DNA of 64,000 bases from assembly GCF_002028425.1 (NCBI RefSeq), contig NZ_CP020042.1, forward strand, positions 6,981,560 to 7,045,559, in the 5' to 3' direction. The notes under the pieces were generated by a model, which was not told the origin of the DNA, made no database searches, and worked only from the letters and a program-made list of their open reading frames with translations. Positions 24,350 to 33,112 of the stretch are shown one piece after another (the stretch's first letter is position 1; every line of letters begins with the position of its first letter). Source of the stretch: Streptomyces katrae. GTDB taxonomy: Bacteria > Actinomycetota > Actinomycetes > Streptomycetales > Streptomycetaceae. A program made the position numbers and the translations under genes.

Positions 24350-25885
24350 ATGGATCCAGTGGACCTCAACGCCGCCGCCGACGCATACGCCGCAGCCCCG
24401 CTCCTGAACTGCCTGCTGCGGGAGGTGACCGACGCCCAGGGCGGGCAGGTCCACCGGCTGCGCGGCAGCGGCCGGCTCCTGCGGGTCGGCGGCGGCCGCC
24501 GGCCCGCGGACCCCGAGCTGCACACCGCGGCCGGCTGGCACCCGCTCAGCCACGCCGAACTCGTCAAACTCGCCTCCGACGAGCTGCTGCGCCACACCGG
24601 CGTCGCCAACGACGAGCTGCCGGTGGAGATGGCCGACAGCCGTGACACGGTCGCCGCGCTGCTGGCCGCCCGGGCCGGCGCCGAGGTGCCCGAGGACCCC
24701 TACGTCCGCTCCGAGCAGGCCCTGCTCATGGGCCACCCCCACCACCCCGCGCCCAAGACCCGGGGCGGCGGCCCCTCCGCCGGGTGGCTGCCGTACGCCC
24801 CCGAGGCGCACGCGCGCTTCCCGCTCGTGATGCTGGCCCTGCGCGAGGACCAGGTGGCCGAGGAGGGCGGGGCGGCCGCCCAGGAGGCGGTGGACGCGCT
24901 GGCCGGACTCCTCGACGGCCCCCGTCCGCCGGCCGGCTACCGGGCGCTGCCCGCGCACCCCTGGCAGCTCGACCTGGTCGCCGGCCGCCCGGAGGTGTGC
25001 GGGGCCCTCGCCGACGGGCGCCTGCTGCGGCTCGGGCCGACCCGGCTGCCGGTGTGGCCCACCGCCTCGATCCGTACCGTGCACGCGTCTGGCCCGGACG
25101 CCGACCTGTTCGCGAAGTTCAGCCTCGACGTCCGCATCACCAACGACGTGCGCCGGCTGTGGCGCCACGACCTGCTCAAGCTGCGCCGCACCGACCGCGC
25201 CGTGGAGGAGGGCTTCGCGGACCTGCGCCGCCGCACCGGTGCGAGCGCGGTGTGGCTGTGCGACCGCGGCTACCGGACCGCCGCCTTCGCCTTCGAGGAG
25301 CTCGCCGTCCTGGTCCGCGACGGGCTGCGCGGGCGGGTGCTGCCGGGGGCGACACCCCTGCTGTGCGCGGCGCTCGCCGAGGGGTTCCCCGGCAGCCCGC
25401 TGGAGGGCGCGGCCGATCCGGCGGGGTGGTGGCGGGCGTACCTGCGCCACGTCGTCCCCCCGGTGCTCGACCTGTTCGCGCGGCACGGGATCGTGCTGGA
25501 GGCCCACCTGCAGAACTGCCTGGTCGCCGTCGACGGCCGGGGGACGCCCGTGCAGGCCCTGTTCCGGGACGCGGAGGGGGTCAAACTCCCGCAGGACATG
25601 CCGCGGGAGGCGGCCTGGGAACGGCTCGTGTACTGCCTGGTCGTCAACCACCTGGCGGAGGTGGCCGCAGCCCTGGCCGAGCACCGCCCGGAGCTGGCCG
25701 GCCGGGTGTGGCCGGCGGTGCGCGAGGAGTTCCTGCGCTACGACACCGAGCACGGCCTGCCGGAGATCGCCCGGCTCCTGGACGCCCCCGCGCTTCCGGC
25801 CAAGACGAACCTGCTGCTGCGGTGGACCCGCGCGGACGGTGCGGACGCGCGCTACCTGGAACTGCCCAACCCCCTGCGCGGATAG
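24350..25885 (+). CDS. IucA/IucC family NIS siderophore synthetase
   Basis: A 511-residue NIS synthetase. Visible motifs are GHPHHPAPKTRGG, PAHPWQLDLV, WPTASIRTV, KFSLDVRITNDVR and EAHLQNCLVA. It is divergent from the other synthetase, with 130 bp between their starts, so the pair probably builds one siderophore by successive condensations. There is no desABC-type decarboxylase or hydroxylase nearby, so this does not look like the desferrioxamine locus. The ATG at 24350 is chosen; a GTG at 24360 is possible. A ferric-siderophore uptake gene is not in the window, and the EntS-like MFS at 28645 is a candidate exporter. Confidence 0.9.
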   Translation: MDPVDLNAAADAYAAAPLLNCLLREVTDAQGGQVHRLRGSGRLLRVGGGRRPADPELHTAAGWHPLSHAELVKLASDELLRHTGVANDELPVEMADSRDTVAALLAARAGAEVPEDPYVRSEQALLMGHPHHPAPKTRGGGPSAGWLPYAPEAHARFPLVMLALREDQVAEEGGAAAQEAVDALAGLLDGPRPPAGYRALPAHPWQLDLVAGRPEVCGALADGRLLRLGPTRLPVWPTASIRTVHASGPDADLFAKFSLDVRITNDVRRLWRHDLLKLRRTDRAVEEGFADLRRRTGASAVWLCDRGYRTAAFAFEELAVLVRDGLRGRVLPGATPLLCAALAEGFPGSPLEGAADPAGWWRAYLRHVVPPVLDLFARHGIVLEAHLQNCLVAVDGRGTPVQALFRDAEGVKLPQDMPREAAWERLVYCLVVNHLAEVAAALAEHRPELAGRVWPAVREEFLRYDTEHGLPEIARLLDAPALPAKTNLLLRWTRADGADARYLELPNPLRG

Positions 25886-25963
25886 CGGAGGGCGGCGGCG
25901 GACCCGGGCGCGGGGCGGGCGGTGCCGGATCCGGCCAAGGTGCGGCGGGGGGCGCGGACCGCA

Positions 25964-25992
25964 TGGAGAAAGGTATAGACCAATGCTAGGTT
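25964..25992 (+). promoter_or_regulatory. Promoter with GntR-type operator GGTATAGACCA
   Basis: A possible -35 (TGGAGA, 25964-25969) and -10 (TAGGTT, 25987-25992) are 17 bp apart. The imperfect palindrome GGTATAGACCA (25972-25982) fills the spacer. It resembles the GGTCTAGACC-type sites bound by HutC-subfamily GntR proteins such as DasR. Lying before the GntR gene itself, it suggests autoregulation. Confidence 0.5.
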
Positions 25993-26039
25993 GGGCGGGC
26001 AGACCGCGCAGTCCTTGACCACCCGTCAGAGGAGAAGCC

Positions 26040-26834
26040 ATGCCCTCCCCTTCGCGGGGCGGCGGCCCCGCCGCCATGCCCAAGTACCAGCGGATCGCCG
26101 CAGCGCTGCGGGACGAACTCGACCACGCCGCCCGGACCGCCGGAGGCAGACTGCCCTCCGAACGCACCCTCGCCGCCCGCTACGAGGTCAACCGGCAGAC
26201 CGTCCGGGCCGCCCTCCAGGAGCTGCGGGCCGACGGCCTGGTGGTCACCGGCCGCCGGGGCACCCGGGCCGCCCCGCCGCAGGCGTCCCCGCGGCCGGCC
26301 CGGCCCGCCGGCCGGGCGGACGCGCACCTCTCCCCGTACCCCGCCCCGCCCGCCCGCGGCCCGGCCCGCCCGGCGGCCCGGGCCCGGCTCGGTCTGGTCA
26401 CCGTGCCGCCCTCCCTCGCGGCCCTGCTCGGCATGCGCGGCGGGGAACGCACGCTGGTCCACCACCACCGCGTGTACGGCGCCGACGGACGCACCCTCCA
26501 GCACACCGTGACCTACCTCTGCCCGGCCGTGGTGGCCCGCACCCCGCAGCTCGCCCCCTACCTGGAACGGCCGTCCGCCGCACGGGAGGAGGACCTGCGG
26601 CCGCTGCACCGCTGGCTGGAGCGGGTCACGGCCCGGGGACGCACCGCCGAGACCATCACCATGACCCGGACCAGCCACCCCGCCGCCGCGTCCCCCGCCT
26701 GCGGGCTCTCGGTACGCCGTACCGTGCACGACGCCTCCGGCCGGCTGCTCGCCGTCACCGACCTGGCCTTCCCCGCATGGGACCAGGTCACCTTCCACCG
26801 GGAACCCGAGGCCATCGCCTTCCGCGTCAGCTGA
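26040..26834 (+). CDS. GntR-family regulator, HutC subfamily (UTRA domain)
   Basis: A 264-residue repressor-type protein. The N-terminal winged helix (about 13-80) reads YQRIAAALRDELDHA, then LPSERTLAARYEVNRQTVRAAL and LRADGLVVTGRRGTR. After a proline-rich linker comes a C-terminal UTRA ligand-binding domain with MRGGERTLVHHHRVYGADG. HutC-type regulators respond to sugars, amino acids or their phosphates. AGGAGA precedes the ATG. A matching operator lies in its promoter. It may control the siderophore synthetase upstream or act elsewhere; nothing in the sequence decides this. Confidence 0.9.
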   Translation: MPSPSRGGGPAAMPKYQRIAAALRDELDHAARTAGGRLPSERTLAARYEVNRQTVRAALQELRADGLVVTGRRGTRAAPPQASPRPARPAGRADAHLSPYPAPPARGPARPAARARLGLVTVPPSLAALLGMRGGERTLVHHHRVYGADGRTLQHTVTYLCPAVVARTPQLAPYLERPSAAREEDLRPLHRWLERVTARGRTAETITMTRTSHPAAASPACGLSVRRTVHDASGRLLAVTDLAFPAWDQVTFHREPEAIAFRVS

Positions 26835-27085
26835 CGGCCCGCCGCGCGCGATCCGGGCGGGGCGGCCGGCCCTCAGCCGGCCGGCACCCGCCAACGCCCG
26901 CAAACTACGAGTCGGGCCTGGTGGAGGCCGAACGGAGGAGCAGTTGATCACCAACTGCCCCCACACGGCCCGGTTTCCCCGGCCCCGGAGGCTCTGACCT
27001 GCCCGAACGCGGGCCGATTCACCCGTGCGCGGGAGGCGCCGCCCATGGCACAGTGCCTGGAGCGCAACCTCCGGAGGGAGCCTCC

Positions 27086-27316
27086 ATGCCTGACCCGCAC
27101 ACCGTGCCGCCGCTGCTGTCGGCCGCGCCCGAGTGCCGGACCGAGCCGGGCCCGCTGCCCGCCTGTCCCCGCTGCGCCACCCCGCCGGAGCGGATCTCCT
27201 GGCGCCAGCGCCCGGGCGAGCCTGTGGTCCTGCTCTTCGAGCCCTGCGGCCACCGCCACACCTCCCCGGCGCCGCCCCTCCTCGCCGTCACCGCACCTGA
27301 CCCGCTGCGGCGTTGA
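27086..27316 (+). CDS. Small Cys/His protein, possible zinc ribbon
   Basis: A 76-residue hypothetical protein. It has CPRCATPP near residues 27-34 and later PCGHRH, so Cys-x2-Cys with a Cys-x-His pair could bind one zinc ion. An additional Cys lies near residue 17. GGGAG precedes the ATG at a normal distance, which supports this start over the upstream GTG at 27053. The ends are proline-rich and probably unstructured. It stands alone. Function unknown. Confidence 0.6.
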   Translation: MPDPHTVPPLLSAAPECRTEPGPLPACPRCATPPERISWRQRPGEPVVLLFEPCGHRHTSPAPPLLAVTAPDPLRR

Positions 27317-27458
27317 GCCCGACGGCCGACGGCCCGCCCGGCGTCACCCCGGGCGCCCCTGACCTCGTATCCTGCACCCGAGCGCTCAGCCGGAGCAGCT
27401 CCGACGAGACGAGCCGTGCCGAGCCGTGCGCCGGCCCGGCGGGAACGGGAGAACCCTG

Positions 27459-27803
27459 ATGGACGTGCAGCACTTCGAGCGGATCACCGCGTTCATCGAG
27501 GCCCGGCTCACCCCGCTGTTCGACGCGGAGACCGGGAGCGAGCGCGGCTTCGCCATGGACGACACCTCCCGGGCCCTGCGCGCGCTGCGCAACAGCGTGC
27601 TGGAGGCCTCCGCCGTCAAGGGGCTCATCGCGACGCGGGAGACGGCCGAGCCGCTGGTGCGCAAGGTCATCGACCAGTCGGTGGAGCACCACTGGGACGT
27701 ACTGCGCGGCATCGCCCGCCAGTGGGAGGACCACGCCGACTTCCGCAAGGAGTTCAAGCGCCACGCCTGGGAGCTCGACGCGGCCCCCGCCGCCTCGGCC
27801 TGA
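27459..27803 (+). CDS. Hypothetical helical protein
   Basis: A 114-residue cytoplasmic protein of unknown family, almost entirely helical and rich in charged residues. Recognisable segments are FERITAFIEARLTPLF, DDTSRALRALRNSVLEAS, VIDQSVEHHWDVLRGIARQWEDH and EFKRHAWELD. It has no cysteine and no membrane segment. A GGGAGAA ribosome-binding region lies before the ATG at 27459. It ends 9 bp from the convergent membrane-protein stop. I do not recognise it. Confidence 0.62.
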   Translation: MDVQHFERITAFIEARLTPLFDAETGSERGFAMDDTSRALRALRNSVLEASAVKGLIATRETAEPLVRKVIDQSVEHHWDVLRGIARQWEDHADFRKEFKRHAWELDAAPAASA

Positions 27804-27812
27804 GCACCGCTC

Positions 27813-28550
27813 TCACCGGCTGGGCGTGCCGCCGATCAGGTGGCCGATCCGGCGCTCGAGCCCGCTCCAGCGCCGGTCGTGCCGGTAGGCCCGCCGCAGC
27901 GTCCGGGCCCGCGTCTTCGGTCGCCGGCCGTAGAACCGGCGCGCCCACGGTGAGGCCGGCCGGGCCAGCCGCACCGCAGCGATCAGGGCGATCAGCGGGA
28001 CCACCACCCCGAACACCGCGAGCCGCGGCTTGCCCTTGAACAGGGCCACCACGGCCAGCATCAGGTTGAACAGCACGGTCAGCACGAGGAACAGGCGGTT
28101 CTCCAGCTGGTCCTCGGTCAGACCGTCCACGCCCAGCGGCAGGAACCCGCACAGCAGCAGCCCCGCCAGGGCCGTGGTCATCACCACCACCTCGACGCTG
28201 AGCGTGCCCTCCTTGCTCCAGTAGACGTCGCTCAGGTGCAGGATCAGCGCGAACTCGTCCAGCACCAGGCCCGTCCCCATCCCGAACAGCACGGCCGCCA
28301 CCCACGACCCCCACCCCGCGCGGCCACCCGCGATCGCGGTGAAACCGCCGACGGTCATCAGGATCACCCCGGGCACGCAGTGGTGGACGTGCAGACCGCC
28401 CGGGGTGACGTTGCGGAAGGGGCCCTTCCCGGCCCGGATCATCCGGGTGATCACCCGGGTCGCCACGAAGGTCACGACGAACGCCGTCAGGGCCAGGAGC
28501 AGGGGCAGCTTCCCCGGCTCCAGGATGTTGCGGTACCACCAGTCGCCCAT
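27813..28550 (-). CDS. Polytopic membrane protein with HVHH motif
   Basis: A 245-residue integral membrane protein with about seven helices and a basic C-terminal tail. The loop PGGLHVHHCVPGVILM carries three histidines and a cysteine that could bind metal, and GLVLDEFALILHLSDVYW adds two acids and a histidine inside a membrane region. I know this only as a family of uncharacterised actinobacterial membrane proteins. It ends 9 bp from the convergent hypothetical gene and lies 95 bp downstream of nothing on its own strand except the MFS gene stop upstream at 28645, which is transcribed toward it. Confidence 0.68.
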   Translation of the reverse strand: MGDWWYRNILEPGKLPLLLALTAFVVTFVATRVITRMIRAGKGPFRNVTPGGLHVHHCVPGVILMTVGGFTAIAGGRAGWGSWVAAVLFGMGTGLVLDEFALILHLSDVYWSKEGTLSVEVVVMTTALAGLLLCGFLPLGVDGLTEDQLENRLFLVLTVLFNLMLAVVALFKGKPRLAVFGVVVPLIALIAAVRLARPASPWARRFYGRRPKTRARTLRRAYRHDRRWSGLERRIGHLIGGTPSR

Positions 28551-28644
28551 GCGGTCACCCTCCCGGTGACGGCCGCCCCGCGCACCACGGGGACCGCCGT
28601 TCGGGCGCCCCGCGACCGGCGCCGGATCCGGCCGCCGCGCCCGC

Positions 28645-29955
28645 TCAGGCCGCCGCGCCCGCCGGGTCCGCCTCCCGGGCGGCGGCCCCCTCCCGGGCGG
28701 CCCGGCGGCGCAGCGCGTCCGCGTCGGTGTCCGCGTCGTACGAGATCAGCTTCGGCAGCAGCGCGGCCAGCAGCGCCACCGACGCCACGCAGGCCAGGCC
28801 CCCGCTCCAGAACGCCGGCCGGGTGCCCGTCCAGCCCGCCATCGTGCCCGCCCGCACCTGGCCCAGCTGCGGCCCGACGCTGTACGAGAGCACCTCGATC
28901 CCCGCGAGCCGTCCCCGCAGCTCCTCCGGGATCGTCTGGTTCCAGATGGTGGAGCGGCCCAGCGCGCTCAGCATGTCGCCCGCGCCCGCCGCGGCCAGGC
29001 ACACCAGCACCAGCCAGACGTTGGAGAACCAGCCCGCCGCGGCGATCGCCAGACCCCACGCGGCCGCCCCGGACACCACCAGCAGCCCGTGCCGGCGGAC
29101 CCGCGAGACCCAGCCGCTGGTCAGCCCCAGCACCAGCGAACCCACCGCGCCCGCCGCGTACATCAGCCCCAGGGCCCACTCGGCGTCGAGCTCGTCCGCG
29201 AGGAACGGGAAGATCGTGTTGGGGAACGCGAAGAACATCGCCGCCAGGTCCACGGCGTACGTGCCCAGCAGCACGGGCCGGCTCCACGCGTACCGCGCCC
29301 CCTCGGCCATCGACCGCAGCGAGGGCCGCTCCGCGCCGCCCACGGGCGGCGCCGGGCGCAGCCGCGCGCACAAGGCCACCGAGACGGCGAAGCCCACCAC
29401 GGTCACCGCGTACGCCGAGGCGTAGCCGGCGTACGCGACGACGACGCCGGCCAGCGCCGGTCCGGCGATCGCCCCCGACTGGTAGCGCAGCGCGTTCAGC
29501 GCGGCGGCGGCCGTCAGCTGGTCGTGCGGCACGATCCGCGCCATCAGCGAGTCCAGCGCCGGTCGCTGGAGGCCGCTCAGCGCCGACACCCCGGCCGCCA
29601 CCACGTACAGCGGCCACAGCACCGGGTCCGGCAGCAGCGCGTTCACCAGCAGCACCAGCGCCAGCACCCCGAGCCCGGCCTCCGTCAGCAGGATCAGCCG
29701 CCGCCGGTCCACCGCGTCCGCGAGCGCGCCCCCGTACAGCCCGCACACCACCAGCGGCACCAGCTCCACCGCACCCATCGCACCGACCGCCAGCGGCGAG
29801 TCCGTCAAGTGCTTGATCTGCAGCGGCAGGGCGATCATCGCCATGAACGAGCCGAAGTAGGTGACCGTGCCCTGGAAGAAGAGGAGCCGGAAGTCACGGC
29901 TGGAACGCCAGGGGGACAGATCGGGCAGTACGGAGGACAGACGGGAGCTACTCAC
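28645..29955 (-). CDS. MFS transporter, EntS/DHA3-like
   Basis: A 436-residue 12-helix exporter starting at GTG 29955. Family signs include SSRDFRLLFFQGTVTYFGSFM, YGGALADAVDRRRLILL (motif A-like), LQRPALDSLMARIVPHDQL and WNQTIPEELRGRLAGIE. These are typical of the EntS group of siderophore and drug exporters. Since two NIS synthetases lie 3 to 5 kb away, siderophore export is an attractive but unproven role. The AI-2E gene is divergent with 112 bp between them. The C-terminal tail is hydrophilic and Ala/Asp-rich. Confidence 0.87.
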   Translation of the reverse strand: MSSSRLSSVLPDLSPWRSSRDFRLLFFQGTVTYFGSFMAMIALPLQIKHLTDSPLAVGAMGAVELVPLVVCGLYGGALADAVDRRRLILLTEAGLGVLALVLLVNALLPDPVLWPLYVVAAGVSALSGLQRPALDSLMARIVPHDQLTAAAALNALRYQSGAIAGPALAGVVVAYAGYASAYAVTVVGFAVSVALCARLRPAPPVGGAERPSLRSMAEGARYAWSRPVLLGTYAVDLAAMFFAFPNTIFPFLADELDAEWALGLMYAAGAVGSLVLGLTSGWVSRVRRHGLLVVSGAAAWGLAIAAAGWFSNVWLVLVCLAAAGAGDMLSALGRSTIWNQTIPEELRGRLAGIEVLSYSVGPQLGQVRAGTMAGWTGTRPAFWSGGLACVASVALLAALLPKLISYDADTDADALRRRAAREGAAAREADPAGAAA

Positions 29956-30067
29956 AACGGGCCATCGTGCGGGCCCGCCTCGCCGTCCGGCAACGCATTT
30001 TCCCCCGGACGGGTCAAAACGGCGCCCGGTGCGTGGCACGGCCCGTCCCCGGTGGCACCCATGGGTC

Positions 30068-31168
30068 ATGCCGCCGGTGTCCCCGTTCCTGCGTACGGCA
30101 GCGTCCTATGCGTGGCGCCTGCTGGTCGTCGGGGCTGCCGTCTACGCGGTCTTCGTGCTCCTGGGCCGCTTCCACGAGATCGGCGTCGCCCTGTTCCTGG
30201 GCCTGGTCATCACCGCGCTGCTGTCACCCCTGTCGCGCCGGCTGGCCCTGCTGGTCCCCCGCTCCCTGGCGGTGGCCGTCAGCCTCCTCGGCAGCGCCGT
30301 CGTGCTGCTCGGCGTGTTCGCGCTGGTCGGGGAGGCGGTGGCGGGAGAGAGCGAGACCCTGGTCAGGGAGTTCCGCGAAGGCCTCGTCAGCATCCAGAAA
30401 TGGCTGGAGCGGCCGCCGTTCCGGCTGAAGTCGGAAGCCCTCACCGACATCCAGTCCCGCATCGGCGCCTACCTCTCTTCCCACCGCTCGACCCTGCTCA
30501 GCACGGCCGTCAGCGGCGCCGGGCACGTGGTGCAGGTCCTGACCGTCCTGGCGCTCGCGGTGTTCTCGTCCGTCTTCTTCCTGCACGGCGGCGACCGGCA
30601 GTGGGCCTGGTTCTGCGCCCAGCTGCCCGAGGCGGCGCGCGAGCGGGTGGGCGTCGCCGGGCGCGCGGCCTGGCGCACCTTCACCGGCTACACGCACGGC
30701 ATCGTGCTGGTCGCGGCCACCAACGCGGCCCTCGTCGGACTCGCCCTCTACCTCCTCGGGGTCCCGCTGGCCCTCCCGCTGGCGCTGCTGGAGTTCTTCG
30801 CCGCCTTCGTCCCCCTGATCGGCTCCCCGGTCGCGCTCGCGGTCGCCGCGGTGGTGGCGCTGGCGGCGAAGGGGCCGGTCATCGCAGGGGTGGTGATCGC
30901 CCTCATCGTGGTGATCGGCCAGATCGAGGGCCATCTGCTGCATCCGCTGGTGATGAGCTGGGCGGTGGCGCTGCACCCGCTGGTCGTGGCCGTCTCCGTG
31001 GTCGCGGGGGCCATCGCGGCCGGGGTGGTCGGCGCGGTGGTCGCCGTGCCGCTGGTCTCGGTGACCTGGTCGGTCCGCACCGCGCTGCGCGCCCACGCCG
31101 CGGCTCCGGCCGCGCCCCTGCCGCCGCCGGAGCCGCCGCCCTTGGCGGGGCCCGGGCCGGACGGCTGA
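30068..31168 (+). CDS. AI-2E (DUF20/PerM) family transporter
   Basis: A 366-residue membrane protein of the AI-2E transporter superfamily. It has about eight helices, an extended soluble loop at about 85-155 after the third helix, and the conserved late segments FVPLIGSPVALAVAAVVALAAKG and VVIGQIEGHLLHPLVMSWAVALHP. Members export autoinducer-2, sodium/protons or other small solutes; no substrate can be assigned. The ATG at 30068 starts MPPVSPFLR. The tail is proline-rich. The small DUF6158-like gene follows after 42 bp and may be co-transcribed. Confidence 0.87.
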   Translation: MPPVSPFLRTAASYAWRLLVVGAAVYAVFVLLGRFHEIGVALFLGLVITALLSPLSRRLALLVPRSLAVAVSLLGSAVVLLGVFALVGEAVAGESETLVREFREGLVSIQKWLERPPFRLKSEALTDIQSRIGAYLSSHRSTLLSTAVSGAGHVVQVLTVLALAVFSSVFFLHGGDRQWAWFCAQLPEAARERVGVAGRAAWRTFTGYTHGIVLVAATNAALVGLALYLLGVPLALPLALLEFFAAFVPLIGSPVALAVAAVVALAAKGPVIAGVVIALIVVIGQIEGHLLHPLVMSWAVALHPLVVAVSVVAGAIAAGVVGAVVAVPLVSVTWSVRTALRAHAAAPAAPLPPPEPPPLAGPGPDG

Positions 31169-31210
31169 ACCGGCGCGACCCGTTTACCGTAGGACGTGGA
31201 GGTGGTTGCC

Positions 31211-31456
31211 ATGGCAGAGCGCTCCGGCGGACCGGCGCCGCGGAATCTCGGAGACGACCGGCTGCTGAAGGAACTGGAGACCATCCACCGCACCCGGCAC
31301 GAGACCCTGCTCCACGGTTCGGACGACGCGCTGGCCACGCATACGCAGCGGCTGAAGGAACTGGAGGACGAATACCTCCGCCGGCACCCGCAGCGCGCCC
31401 CCGCCTCGGCCCGCACCCGCGAGGGCGCCCGCGCACGGAAGCCGGGAGAGCAGTAG
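31211..31456 (+). CDS. Small charged protein (DUF6158-like)
   Basis: An 81-residue soluble protein with a helical core LKELETIHRTRHETLLHGSD and LATHTQRLKELEDEYLRRHP, ending in an arginine-rich tail TREGARARKPGEQ. The pattern is that of the short actinobacterial DUF6158 family (name recalled from memory), whose function is unknown. GGAGG lies 8 bp before the ATG at 31211, so this start is preferred over the GTG at 31196. It follows the AI-2E gene on the same strand. Confidence 0.72.
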   Translation: MAERSGGPAPRNLGDDRLLKELETIHRTRHETLLHGSDDALATHTQRLKELEDEYLRRHPQRAPASARTREGARARKPGEQ

Positions 31457-31469
31457 CCCTCCTGATCCC

Positions 31470-31610
31470 GGCCCGCGCAGCGGCGAAATCCGGCCCCGCC
31501 GGCGTTTGAGGCGCGGGGTCTGGGGCCGTGCCCCCGGGGGCACCGCCCAGCGGTAGCCGGGGGAGGAACGGGCGAAGGCCGGGCAGGGGACCAGCCCCGC
31601 GCAGCGGAAC
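31470..31610. repeat. Streptomycete intergenic repeat cluster
   Basis: A non-coding stretch holding a GCCGGCGTTTGAGGCGCGGG core, which I recognise as a dispersed intergenic repeat of Streptomyces. It is followed by GGGGGCACCGCCCAGCGGTAG, cut here as GGGGGCACCGCCCAGCGG, a unit related to segments at 21840 and 59530. The 11-mer CCGCGCAGCGG occurs near both ends (about 31473 and 31593). It lies between convergent genes and can fold into hairpins, so it may also end transcription. Confidence 0.6.
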
Positions 31611-31616
31611 CGGGCC

Positions 31617-32951
31617 TCAGCGGAACGCGGGGGCCGCCGGGGCCGGGCCCAGGGTGGTGGTGCCGGGGGCCGCGCGATGCCCCAGGCCGGTGCGGTAGGC
31701 GTCGAGGGCCGCCTCGGTCCGGCCGCCCCTGCGCAGCAGATCCCCCAGCAGCCGGCACAGGTCGGCCAGGTCCCCGCCCGCCCCACTGCGCTCCAGCAGC
31801 GCCAGCGCCCGTACGTAGTGCTCCTCCGCCGCCTCCGTGTCCCCCCGCTCCTCGGCGATCAGCCCCAGCAGCCGGTGCGCCCCGCCCGCGTGCACCGCGC
31901 CCGGGTCCGAGCCCTCCGCCAGCAGCCCCGACACCAGCTCCGCCGCCTCCTCGTACCGGCCCAGCCGGCGCAGCACGTCCGCCAGCTCCACCTCCACCTG
32001 CGCCGTGTACAGCGCGGCCCGCCGGGCCGTGAGCATCTCCCGGGCGATCCGCAGCTCCCGCTCCGCCGCCGCCAGTTCCCCGTGCTGCGCCTGGACGTAG
32101 CCCCGCATCCAGTGGCAGTGCGCCAGATCGGTGCGCAGCCGCAGCTGCCGGTAGACGGCCTGGGCCTTGGCCAGTGAGGCGTCGGCGTCGGCCACCCGCC
32201 CCTCGGCGAGGAAGGTGCGGGCCACCTGCCGGTGCATCCCCGCCACCAGCGCGGGGTCGGCGACCTGAGGGGCCAGCGCCAGCGCCAGTTCCGCCGCGTG
32301 CGCCGCGCGGGCGTGGGCGCCCATGTCGATGTACGGGCCGATCACCGCCGAGTACAGCAGCACCAGCGCCTCGGGGTCGGCGAGCCCGCCCGCGTTGAGG
32401 CCGTCGATGGCGGACTCCAGCAGGTAGCAGGCGTACCGCAGCTCCCCGGCCAGCAGGTGCGCGACGGCCCGGCCGCGGATCGGCCGGGCCCGGCGGGGGA
32501 GCGGTTCGCCGGCCAGCAGCTGCTCCGCCGCCTCGAAGTGCCCGGCCGCCTCGGTCAGTTCCCCCGCCTCCAGTGCGCAGTCGCCGAGCCCCAGCAGGGC
32601 CTCCGCGCGCTCGTCGGCCAGCCCGTGCCGCTCCGCCTCCGCGAGCAGTCGCCGGAAGTGGCCCGCGGCTTCCCGGGCCGAGCCCGTGGCGAGGGTCCGC
32701 TGGGCGTCGGTCAGGGCCAGGCGCAGCTCCGTGCCCAGGGAGGCCGGGCGCCCGGTGGTGAGTTCCTCGTACGAGGTGCCGAGCCGCCCGGCGAGGAACC
32801 GCAGCGCCGTCTCCGAGGGCCGCACCTTCCCCGCCTCCAGGGTGGACACGTACGCCGGGGTGTACTCGGGCTCGGCCAACTGCCGCTGGGTCAGCCCGCG
32901 CTCGCCGCGCAGCCGCTGCACCCGGCGCCCGATCTCGGACGGTTCGTCCAT
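31617..32951 (-). CDS. XRE-family regulator with C-terminal TPR domain
   Basis: A 444-residue regulator. The HTH_3 domain (about 6-65) reads RVQRLRGERGLTQRQLAEPEYTPAYVSTLEAGKVRPSET in consecutive segments. The rest is helical TPR repeats (about 75-430) such as AAGHFRRLLAEAER and EAAEEHYVRALALLERS. Architecturally it resembles peptide-sensing Rgg/PlcR-type (RRNPP) regulators. GGGGAG precedes the ATG at 32951. It is divergent from a secreted M64 peptidase, and the shared intergenic DNA has repeated motifs, so it probably controls that gene and itself. A peptide ligand is only a hypothesis. Confidence 0.85.
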   Translation of the reverse strand: MDEPSEIGRRVQRLRGERGLTQRQLAEPEYTPAYVSTLEAGKVRPSETALRFLAGRLGTSYEELTTGRPASLGTELRLALTDAQRTLATGSAREAAGHFRRLLAEAERHGLADERAEALLGLGDCALEAGELTEAAGHFEAAEQLLAGEPLPRRARPIRGRAVAHLLAGELRYACYLLESAIDGLNAGGLADPEALVLLYSAVIGPYIDMGAHARAAHAAELALALAPQVADPALVAGMHRQVARTFLAEGRVADADASLAKAQAVYRQLRLRTDLAHCHWMRGYVQAQHGELAAAERELRIAREMLTARRAALYTAQVEVELADVLRRLGRYEEAAELVSGLLAEGSDPGAVHAGGAHRLLGLIAEERGDTEAAEEHYVRALALLERSGAGGDLADLCRLLGDLLRRGGRTEAALDAYRTGLGHRAAPGTTTLGPAPAAPAFR

Positions 32952-32978
32952 GAACTCCCCTTGTTGTCCACGAGGTTT

Positions 32979-33093
32979 CCTCAACTCCCCAGTATCCGGT
33001 GGGAGTCATCCATTGCGCACGCCCTCGCGCGCCCCCTAGTTTAAGCAGCCGGTTCAGTCGAGTTAACCGTTCACTTAACCCCCCTCAACTCCC
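32979..33093. promoter_or_regulatory. Repeated CCTCAACTCCC motif and GTTAA dyad between regulator and M64 genes
   Basis: CCTCAACTCCC occurs at 32979-32989 and 33083-33093, and a shorter relative, GAACTCCCC, lies next to the regulator start at 32952. Between them GTTAA-N8-TTAAC forms an inverted repeat at 33062-33079. These are unusually AT-rich for the region. They lie in the shared promoter region and are candidate sites for the XRE-TPR regulator. Confidence 0.5.
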
Positions 33094-33112
33094 TGCCCCG
33101 GCGGAGGACTTC

